Source: Mycobacteriaceae bacterium (lineage in GTDB: Bacteria; Actinomycetota; Actinomycetes; Mycobacteriales; Mycobacteriaceae). From it: a stretch of 5,019 bases of DNA. Within the stretch, counting starts at the first letter, position 1, and each line of letters starts with the position of its first letter. Shown here piece after piece: positions 1 through 5,019 of this stretch. The stretch is taken from contig JAFAWC010000678.1 of assembly GCA_019242135.1 (NCBI GenBank), forward strand, positions 1 through 5,019. The letters run 5' to 3'. The position numbers and the translations under genes were made by a program. A model generated the notes under the pieces. That model did no database searches and was not told where the DNA came from. It saw only the letters and a list, made by a program, of their open reading frames with translations.

Positions 1-783
1 CCACCGCCACGGTTGCCTGCGGTCATGATGATCCCGTCCGCCTTGAACACGCCGGCGGACTGGCCGCGCGCCGGAAACGCCGTTGCGACAATCGACGACT
101 TTGCATCGGCGCACGACGGCTACGCGCCGGTCCTCGTCTTTGTCGACGCGACGGGTTCATTCGACAACGACACCGAATGCGTCAACGGCAGCCGCGGCAA
201 CGCCGCGGACCATCTCGTGAAAGACGTTGTGCCATTCATGATCTCGAACTTCGCCGTCAGCGACCAACGCAGCAACTGGGGTGTGGCCGGCTGGTCGATG
301 GGCGGCACGTGCGCCGTCGACCTGACCGTGATGCATCCCGACCTCTTCAGCGCGTTCGTCGATATCGCGGGCGACCTTGGACCCAATACCGGCACCAAGG
401 ACCAAACGGTCGCGCGGCTGTTCGGTGGCAAAGCCGACCTATGGTCCGCCTACGATCCCACGACGGTTATGACGCGACACGGTCAATACTCGGGGGTGTC
501 GGGCTGGTTCGACATCCCCGGCGCGGCATCGTCGCCATCGCTGAACGCTGCGCCGGCCGGCGACAAGTCCGCCGCGGCGGCCGCAGACCCGGCTCGAAAC
601 CCGGAGGGGCAAGACGCGGCCGCCCAGTCACTTTGCCGCGTCGGGCGGGCGCACGGCATCCGGTGCACGGTCATCACTCAGGCCGGACGACACGATTGGC
701 CGTTCGCGGCGACGGCCTTCGCCGCCGCATTGCCCTGGCTGGCAACACATCTGGGCACGCCCCGCGCACTCGACCGAAGCTAG
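1..783 (+). CDS. alpha/beta-hydrolase esterase (mycolyltransferase/esterase D-like), 5'-truncated
   Basis: This is the C-terminal 260 residues of a serine hydrolase. The frame is open from base 1, so the gene begins upstream and the first TTG (13) or ATG (25) codons are unlikely to be real starts. The nucleophile elbow reads GWSMGG, with the putative catalytic Ser at codon 295-297 (visible residue 99). It sits between a beta-strand and the helix TCAVDLTVM, as in the esterase D/antigen 85 superfamily. The putative catalytic His is in GRHDWPF (codon 691-693, residue 231). The acid residue is not obvious; a loop rich in Ala, Pro and Asp (about residues 180-205) separates the GVSGWFD strand from the final helices. 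The DNDTECVNG motif and the VDIAGDLGPN strand after the elbow are typical of actinobacterial secreted or membrane-anchored esterases, which often have N-terminal membrane helices, here outside the window. Substrate is unknown; cell-envelope acyl esters are plausible. It ends with TAG, 6 bases before the convergent lprC stop. Confidence 0.88.
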   Translation, partial: PPPRLPAVMMIPSALNTPADWPRAGNAVATIDDFASAHDGYAPVLVFVDATGSFDNDTECVNGSRGNAADHLVKDVVPFMISNFAVSDQRSNWGVAGWSMGGTCAVDLTVMHPDLFSAFVDIAGDLGPNTGTKDQTVARLFGGKADLWSAYDPTTVMTRHGQYSGVSGWFDIPGAASSPSLNAAPAGDKSAAAAADPARNPEGQDAAAQSLCRVGRAHGIRCTVITQAGRHDWPFAATAFAAALPWLATHLGTPRALDRS

Positions 784-788
784 TTCGG
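774..788. terminator. small hairpin at the tail-to-tail gene junction, possible bidirectional terminator
   Basis: CCGAA (774-778) and TTCGG (784-788) form a 5-bp stem with a 5-base GCTAG loop that contains the esterase stop codon. It is centred on the junction between two convergent genes and would fold in transcripts from either strand. There is no U-tract on either side and the stem is short, so it is a weak candidate. Transcripts may simply overlap here or end by Rho. Confidence 0.25.
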
Positions 789-789
789 C

Positions 790-1347
790 TCAGGCATTGG
801 TGGCGAGTGTCAGCTCCATGAGCTTGACCGCCATTCCGCAGGCATCGATCCCGGGCACCTGAGGATTGACCCACCAGCCGACCACTCCGCCGGCGTCGCT
901 GGCCACGCCGCAGGCGCCGTTAGGGTCGTTGGCCGGCTTCATAACGATCGACCGAACACCCGCGATCGAGCGGTTCTCGACCTGGTACTTGAGCTCGTCG
1001 GCGACCTTGCGCTCGTTATCAATACCGTCCTGCTCGAACCAGAAGCGGGTGATGTCGATCAGGCCGGCCGGATTGGCCGCCTGCCACCGGCAGACCGCAC
1101 CAACGAACGTGCTCTGAATGTCGAGCGGATCGGCGCCGACCGTCTTGGCCAGTACATCGGTGGTCAGCACGTCGCATTCCTTCAGCAGATTGGGATACTG
1201 CTTCTCGTCGTTGCGCGACGTCTGAGAGCTGTCACCGGATCCTTCTACAACCGCCCTGCCTTCGGTGGTGCGGCTGCACCCGACCGATGTTGCAAGTACG
1301 GCGAGCGCGGCGGTCAACCCACACAGCACCTGGTGCGTGCGGCTCAT
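790..1347 (-). CDS. lprC: lipoprotein LprC, DUF3558 family
   Basis: A 185-residue predicted lipoprotein. The N-terminus has a short basic start (MSRTH), a hydrophobic stretch (about 7-20) and a lipobox-like SVGC with the acylated Cys at 24. The Ser at -3 makes the lipobox somewhat weak, but a polar, Ser-rich linker (about 25-50) follows as usual. The mature domain has four further cysteines at 58, 86, 146 and 170, a CRW motif at 86-88, RFWF at 101-104 and ERK at 112-114. From memory it matches M. tuberculosis LprC (Rv1275) closely across YPNLLKECDVL, KTVGADPLDIQSTFVGA and the C-terminal ACGVASDAGGVVGWW stretches, and is the same length class. It likely sits on the outer leaflet of the plasma membrane. 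Function is unknown. Its ATG overlaps the lprB stop (ATGA, 1344-1347) and no clear ribosome site precedes it, which suggests translational coupling to lprB. The TGA stop is 6 bases from the esterase stop. Confidence 0.92.
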   Translation of the reverse strand: MSRTHQVLCGLTAALAVLATSVGCSRTTEGRAVVEGSGDSSQTSRNDEKQYPNLLKECDVLTTDVLAKTVGADPLDIQSTFVGAVCRWQAANPAGLIDITRFWFEQDGIDNERKVADELKYQVENRSIAGVRSIVMKPANDPNGACGVASDAGGVVGWWVNPQVPGIDACGMAVKLMELTLATNA

Positions 1348-1892
1348 TTCGCGTTCACAATCGACTGGCGAGCGAGTTCCTTCGCAACATCACAGGGCGG
1401 CGGAAACGGCTGCTCCTGATAGCTGATCGACCATTCGATGAAGTCGTCCTGGAATTGAATGCCGACCTCACACAGGTTGTCGCCGAGCGTCGGATCGTTC
1501 GCGACGGCGACGAAGCCGCTGTGGCCTTCGATGTTGATGTCCTCGACGCTGCTCCGGGACAATTCCTCAGTCTTTCGCTCCCGGCCGATGGGACTACCCC
1601 GGTACCACGTGAACGAAAAATGCGGACCGACGATGCCGCCGTTCTGCAACCACTGGCAGCCCGCGGAGTTGCGCGCGGAGTTGACGAGCCCCCGTACCTG
1701 AGTCAGCTGGCTCACCGTCTGATCGCTGATGCCGCCGCATTCGGGGAAGAACGGCCCGTGGCTGGCGCTGCGCTGGGATGACGGCTGCGATGACGACGGG
1801 CTGTTGTTTCCTGACGAGTTACCGGAGCAGGCGGCGAGCAGCGAAACAGCAGCCGCCATCCCGATAGCAATGGAGGGCAGTGTGCGTCTCAC
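1344..1892 (-). CDS. lprB: lipoprotein LprB, DUF3558 family
   Basis: A 182-residue predicted lipoprotein. I chose the GTG at 1892: it gives a textbook signal peptide (MRRT, hydrophobic core, LAAC lipobox with acylated Cys22) and has AGGGAA 9 bases upstream. An in-frame GTG at 1913 would add seven residues (MTREAGS) and has a poorer ribosome site. A Ser/Asn/Gln-rich linker (about 23-45) leads to a domain with cysteines at 52, 79, 141 and 167, a CQW motif at 79-81, FTWYRGSPIG and ERK at 105-107. From memory the mature domain is very close to M. tuberculosis LprB (Rv1274), for example GPHFSF, RGSPIGRERKTEELSR, SVEDIN and GIQFQDDFIEW. It is a paralogue of the LprC product encoded directly downstream. 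Role unknown; its position next to an ABC transporter pair suggests an outer-leaflet accessory role, which is inference. It is first in the lprB-lprC pair and divergent from the transporter genes. Confidence 0.92.
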   Translation of the reverse strand: MRRTLPSIAIGMAAAVSLLAACSGNSSGNNSPSSSQPSSQRSASHGPFFPECGGISDQTVSQLTQVRGLVNSARNSAGCQWLQNGGIVGPHFSFTWYRGSPIGRERKTEELSRSSVEDINIEGHSGFVAVANDPTLGDNLCEVGIQFQDDFIEWSISYQEQPFPPPCDVAKELARQSIVNAK

Positions 1893-1901
1893 CGAACCCG
1901 C

Positions 1902-1907
1902 TTCCCT
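1902..1907 (-). promoter_or_regulatory. ribosome binding site for lprB
   Basis: AGGGAA on the - strand, 9 bases before the GTG at 1892. It supports that start over the in-frame GTG at 1913, inside whose reading frame it lies. Confidence 0.45.
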
Positions 1908-2032
1908 GGTCACCTATTTGCCGCCGACGTGGCCGCATCGCCGCCACCCGTCACAGCAGCAGGATAGCCGCAGCCGCTGGGCCGGGGCGGCTCTCCCGTC
2001 TGACCAGCAGTTTTATCCAACTTCCCGGTGTC

Positions 2033-2066
2033 GTCCCAGTGCCGAAACAGCCGCATCATGTGGGAC
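2033..2066. repeat. inverted repeat GTCCCA-N22-TGGGAC upstream of the ABC transporter start
   Basis: Perfect 6-base arms at 2033-2038 and 2061-2066, separated by 22 bases and ending 9 bases before the chosen ATG at 2076. The right arm contains GGGAC, the best ribosome-site-like word for that start, so pairing of the arms in mRNA could hide it. It could instead be an operator, or chance. No similar arm was found elsewhere in the intergenic region. Confidence 0.3.
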
Positions 2067-2075
2067 AGTACGGAG

Positions 2076-3821
2076 ATGCTTTTGGGGCTGCTGCGCACAT
2101 TCGCGCGGCCGTACCGCTCGCTCATCGCGATCGTGGCGCTGTTTCAGGTGATCAGCACGCTCGCGTCGCTCTACCTGCCGACAGTCAACGCGGCGATCAT
2201 CGACGACGGCGTGGCCAAAGGCGACGCTCAGACAATCATTCGGCTGGGCGGAATCATGCTCGCCGTGAGCGGACTGCAGGTGCTCTGCGCCGTCGGTGCG
2301 GTGTACTTCGGCTCGCGCACGGGGATGGGATTCGGTCGCGACCTTCGATCGGCGATCTTTACTCACATCACCGGCTTCTCGGCACAGGAGACCGTGCGCT
2401 TCGGCCCAGCGTCGCTGCTGACCCGCAGCACCAACGACGTCCAGCAGATCCAGTTAGTCGTGCAGCTGACGTGCACGATGCTGATCACTGCGCCGATCAT
2501 GTGCGCCGGCGGGATCATCATGGCGCTGCATCAGGAGGCCGGACTGTCGTGGCTGCTGCTCATCAGCGTGCCCGCGCTGGCGATCGCCAACTACCTGATC
2601 GTCTCGCAGATGCTGCCGATCTTCCGGACCCTGCAGAGGCTGATCGACAACATCAACCGCGTCCTTCGTGAGCAGCTGGCGGGCATCCGCGTCGTGCGAG
2701 CGTTTGCCCGCGAACCGGTCGAGCGCGCACGGTTCGACGAGGCCAACACCGCGCTCTCAGATGCAGCGCTAGCGGCCGGCCGGTGGCAGGCGCTTTTGCT
2801 GCCGGTCACGACGCTGGTGATCAACGTGTCAAGTGTCGCCCTGATCTGGTTCGGCGGGTTGCGCATCGACGCCGGGCAGATGCAAGTCGGCACGCTGGTG
2901 GCCTTCCTTTCCTATTTCATGCAGATTCTGATGGCCGTGATGATGGCCACGATGATTCTGATCATCGTGCCGCGCGCGTCGGCGTGCGCCGAACGGATCA
3001 CCGAGGTGTTGTCGACCCAGCCCACCGTTGGCAGCCCCCAGCCCCCCGTGGCGCGCGGTATTGTCTCTGCTCCTCGCGTCCGCGGTGTGGTTCGACTGCG
3101 ATCGGCGACGTTCTGCTACCCGGGCGCGGACAGACCGGTGCTGCAGGACGTCTCGCTGACGGCGCAACCCGGAACGGTAACAGCGGTCGTCGGCAGCACC
3201 GGGTCGGGCAAGTCGACACTCGTGTCGCTGATCTGCCGACTGTACGACGTGAGCTCGGGTTCGGTATCCGTCGACGGCGTCGACGTGCGCGACTACGACA
3301 TCGAACGGTTGTGGTCGATGGTCGGGCTGGTGCCGCAACGCGGCTACCTGTTCTCTGGCACGGTGGCCGACAACCTTCGCTACGGCAAGACCGACGCCAC
3401 CGACGCCGAGATGTGGGAAGCGTTGCGCGTGGCGGCCGCCGACGGTTTCGTCCGTGCGCACGCCGATGGGCTGCAAATGCCGGTCGCACAGGGCGGCATC
3501 AATTTCTCCGGTGGGCAGCGACAGCGCCTGGCGATCGCACGCGCGGTGATCCGCCGACCGGCAATCTACCTGTTCGATGACGCCTTCTCGGCGCTCGACG
3601 TGCACACCGACGCGCGCGTCCGCTCGGCATTGCGAGAGGTCTGCGCCGACTCGACCGTCATCATCGTGTCGCAGCGCATCTCCACGGTCGCGGAGGCCGA
3701 TCACATCATCGTCGTGGATGACGGTCGGGTGGTCGGTGCCGGAACCCACGAATCGCTGATCGCCGAGTGCCCGACGTATGCGGAGTTCGCTGATTCGCAA
3801 GCGCTGGGCGTACGTCGATGA
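2076..3821 (+). CDS. heterodimeric ABC transporter, first subunit (membrane domain fused to degenerate ATPase), Rv1273c-like
   Basis: A 581-residue half-transporter of the type IV exporter fold. Six membrane helices lie at about 15-36, 54-78, 127-150, 156-178, 239-261 and 272-298. The intracellular loops carry GRDLRS...LLTRSTNDV (about 87-122) and the [11 protein letters not shown] coupling segment (203-213). The ATPase domain follows: A-loop Tyr348, Walker [10 protein letters not shown] (373-381), Q-loop Gln421, signature FSGGQ (477-481), Walker B YLFD with Asp501, and D-loop SALD (505-508). Two active-site residues deviate: Asp502 stands where the catalytic Glu is expected, and Gln533 (VSQRIS) replaces the switch His. 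This is the pattern of the degenerate half of heterodimeric exporters such as TM287/288. From memory it is close to M. tuberculosis Rv1273c (about 582 residues, starting MLLALLR), which is why I chose ATG 2076; GTG 2028 and ATG 2058 are alternatives. The stop overlaps the next gene (ATGA). Substrate unknown. Confidence 0.93.
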   Translation: MLLGLLRTFARPYRSLIAIVALFQVISTLASLYLPTVNAAIIDDGVAKGDAQTIIRLGGIMLAVSGLQVLCAVGAVYFGSRTGMGFGRDLRSAIFTHITGFSAQETVRFGPASLLTRSTNDVQQIQLVVQLTCTMLITAPIMCAGGIIMALHQEAGLSWLLLISVPALAIANYLIVSQMLPIFRTLQRLIDNINRVLREQLAGIRVVRAFAREPVERARFDEANTALSDAALAAGRWQALLLPVTTLVINVSSVALIWFGGLRIDAGQMQVGTLVAFLSYFMQILMAVMMATMILIIVPRASACAERITEVLSTQPTVGSPQPPVARGIVSAPRVRGVVRLRSATFCYPGADRPVLQDVSLTAQPGTVTAVVGSTGSGKSTLVSLICRLYDVSSGSVSVDGVDVRDYDIERLWSMVGLVPQRGYLFSGTVADNLRYGKTDATDAEMWEALRVAAADGFVRAHADGLQMPVAQGGINFSGGQRQRLAIARAVIRRPAIYLFDDAFSALDVHTDARVRSALREVCADSTVIIVSQRISTVAEADHIIVVDDGRVVGAGTHESLIAECPTYAEFADSQALGVRR

Positions 3822-5019
3822 GCGGTCCGTTGCGCATACAGCGCGAGATGATGCAGGCTCCCGCGGAGCGCTCGCGCGACGTGCGGGGCACCGCGATTCG
3901 GCTCGTGAAGCGACTGACTCCGCAGCGGGGGCTGGCAGCGATCGTGATCGGGTTGGGCATCGGCGGGATCGCGATTGGCGTGATCGGGCCCCGGGTCCTC
4001 GGTCACGCCACCGACTTGTTGTTCAGCGGCGTCATCGGCCGCCACCTGCCGGCCGGCATCACCAAGCAGCAGGCGGTGGACGCCGCACGGGCGCGCGGTG
4101 AGGGCACGTTCGCCGACCTGCTGTCAAGGATGGACGTGAGGCCGGGTGTCGGGGTGGATTTCGGGGCGATCGGCCGGACACTGCTGTTGGCCCTCGCGTT
4201 GTATCTGCTTGCTGCACTGCTCGTTTGGGCCCAATTCCGGTTGCTGAACACCACCGTGCAGCGCACCATGGTGTCGCTGCGGGCCGACGTCGAGGACAAG
4301 GTGCACCGGCTGCCGTTGTCGTATTTCGATTCTCGCCAGCGCGGTGAGCTGCTGAGCCGAGTCACCAATGACATCGACAATATCCAGACATCGGTGTCGA
4401 TGACGATCGGGCAGCTGCTGACATCGGTGCTCACGGTGGTGGCGGTCCTGGTGATGATGCTGACCATCTCGCTGCTGCTTGCGGTAATCACCGTTCTGAC
4501 GGTGCCGTTATCGCTGTGGGTCACCCGTACGATCGCACGCAAATCGCAGCGACTGTTCGTGGCGCAGTGGGCCAACACCGGGCGGCTGAACGCGCACATC
4601 GAGGAGACCTACAGCGGCTTCACGTTGGTCAAGACCTTCGGTCATCGAGCCCAGGCGCAGGACAAGTTCCATGCGCTCAACGAGGACGTCTACCACGCCA
4701 GTTTTGGCGCGCAATTCCTCTCGGGCCTGGTGTCGCCGTTCACGATGTTCATCGGCAACCTCAGTTACGTCGCCGTCGCGGTGGTCGGCGGCCTGCAGGT
4801 GGCCACCGGACAGATCACGTTGGGCAGCATTCAGGCCTTTATCCAGTACGTCCGCCAGTTCAATCAGCCGCTCACCCAGGTCGCGGCGATGTACAACACC
4901 CTGCAATCCGGACTGGCAAGCGCGGAACGGGTGTTCGACCTGCTGGACGCCGAAGAGCAGAAACCCGACAGCGGGCTGCCGCTGCCATCCATGAACGGGC
5001 GTGCCGGGCGGGTGGAATT
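3818..5019 (+). CDS. heterodimeric ABC transporter, second subunit (membrane domain only in window), Rv1272c-like, 3'-truncated
   Basis: An open frame from ATG 3818 to the window edge (400 codons plus two bases), with no stop, so it continues outside. It overlaps the previous stop by four bases (ATGA), implying coupled translation and equal amounts of the two subunits; ATGs at 3848 and 3851 are less likely starts. The visible part is a type IV ABC membrane domain: a cytoplasmic N-tail of about 38 residues, helix 1 (39-61), a long outer segment (about 64-118), helix 2 (119-140), then helices near 194-216 and 217-236 and a last pair at about 305-370. Intracellular loop 1 has [10 protein letters not shown] (162-171) and [13 protein letters not shown] (178-190); loop 2 has [15 protein letters not shown]. 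From memory it matches M. tuberculosis Rv1272c throughout, including the long outer loop (LLFxGVIGR...GITK.QAV). The window ends at GRVE, where the ATPase domain is about to begin, so its catalytic residues cannot be checked here. Confidence 0.92.
   Translation, partial: MSGPLRIQREMMQAPAERSRDVRGTAIRLVKRLTPQRGLAAIVIGLGIGGIAIGVIGPRVLGHATDLLFSGVIGRHLPAGITKQQAVDAARARGEGTFADLLSRMDVRPGVGVDFGAIGRTLLLALALYLLAALLVWAQFRLLNTTVQRTMVSLRADVEDKVHRLPLSYFDSRQRGELLSRVTNDIDNIQTSVSMTIGQLLTSVLTVVAVLVMMLTISLLLAVITVLTVPLSLWVTRTIARKSQRLFVAQWANTGRLNAHIEETYSGFTLVKTFGHRAQAQDKFHALNEDVYHASFGAQFLSGLVSPFTMFIGNLSYVAVAVVGGLQVATGQITLGSIQAFIQYVRQFNQPLTQVAAMYNTLQSGLASAERVFDLLDAEEQKPDSGLPLPSMNGRAGRVE

Larger units (their letters stand above)
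1893..2075. promoter_or_regulatory. divergent intergenic region holding the lprB-lprC and ABC transporter promoters
   Basis: This is the only sizeable non-coding stretch in the window and must carry the promoters for both pairs unless they are read from further away. On the - strand, TATCCT (1966-1961) fits the mycobacterial -10 pattern TANNNT about 70 bases before lprB; no TTGACA-like -35 lies at the right distance, as is common in mycobacteria. On the + strand I see no convincing -10; TTTTATCCAA (2011-2020) is the only AT-rich patch and CTGACC (2000-2005) is a weak -35-like word at a poor spacing. An AGCCGC/GCGGCT inverted repeat (1972-1977 and 1987-1992, 9-base loop) is probably chance in GC-rich DNA. 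In-frame GTG 2028 and ATG 2058 also lie here as less likely starts of the transporter gene. Confidence 0.5.

Noticed and set aside
177..821. A 214-codon + strand frame inside the esterase
   Set aside because: Extremely Arg-rich shadow; the esterase frame has the Ser and His catalytic motifs.
1287..1781. A 164-codon + strand frame opposite lprB
   Set aside because: Antisense to a gene with a lipobox and strong recalled similarity to LprB; its product looks like no known domain.
1972..1992. AGCCGC/GCGGCT inverted repeat in the divergent intergenic region
   Set aside because: Six-base GC-only arms are expected by chance in this composition; no terminator-like tail or clear operator logic.
2028..2075. 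GTG 2028 as the start of the first ABC subunit (16 extra residues)
   Set aside because: The extra residues are polar and unlike the recalled Rv1273c start, which begins at the equivalent of ATG 2076; no better ribosome site precedes 2028.
1880..2671. A 263-codon + strand frame across the intergenic region and the start of the first ABC gene
   Set aside because: Arg/His/Ala-rich shadow product without a domain; the overlapping frame encodes clear transporter helices.
2783..3580. A 265-codon + strand frame within the first ABC gene
   Set aside because: Very Arg- and Gly-rich; an out-of-frame reading of the transporter.
3576..3674. Reading the altered ATPase residues as a decaying pseudogene
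   Set aside because: The frame is intact, all other ATPase motifs are kept, and the same substitutions mark functional degenerate sites in heterodimeric ABC exporters.
2829..3800. A 323-codon open frame on the - strand opposite the ABC ATPase domain
   Set aside because: Its product is rich in Arg, His and Asp with no recognisable domain, and it lies fully antisense to a strongly supported ABC gene. Long antisense frames are common in GC-rich DNA.
4003..4599. A 198-codon open frame on the - strand opposite the second ABC subunit
   Set aside because: Ser/Thr/Arg-rich with no family resemblance; the opposite strand encodes a well-supported ABC membrane domain.

Overview
The window looks like chromosomal DNA from a Mycobacterium or close relative (Mycolicibacterium, Mycobacteroides). 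It is GC-rich, uses GTG as well as ATG starts, and its genes match, from memory, the M. tuberculosis block Rv1272c-Rv1273c / Rv1274 (lprB)-Rv1275 (lprC), here in the opposite orientation. No database search could be run, so orthology rests on recalled protein sequences. The agreement is nevertheless extensive in all four proteins.

Layout, left to right: (1) the 3' part of a secreted or membrane-anchored alpha/beta-hydrolase esterase on the + strand (1-783, 5' end outside the window). (2) Two small DUF3558-type lipoprotein genes on the - strand, lprB (1344-1892) then lprC (790-1347), joined by a 4-base ATGA overlap. lprC meets the esterase tail to tail with only 6 bases between the stops. (3) A 183-bp divergent intergenic region (1893-2075). 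(4) Two ABC transporter genes on the + strand, each a membrane domain fused to an ATPase domain: a complete first subunit (2076-3821) and, again through an ATGA overlap, a second subunit starting at 3818 that runs off the window end just before its ATPase domain.

The two ABC half-transporters almost certainly form one heterodimer of the type IV (exporter) fold. The first subunit has the signs of a degenerate ATPase site: Asp instead of Glu after the Walker B Asp, and Gln instead of the switch His. The second carries an unusually long outer loop between its first two membrane helices. The two lipoproteins are paralogues sharing four cysteines, a C-x-W motif and an ERK motif. They are likely anchored on the outer face of the same membrane and are transcribed from the same divergent region as the transporter. 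The most interesting reading is a four-part unit (heterodimeric ABC transporter plus two paralogous lipoproteins) whose parts work together. That link is an inference from gene order, and I do not know of a demonstrated mechanism. The esterase appears to be a separate neighbour. No tRNA, rRNA, CRISPR array, insertion sequence or phage element was seen.
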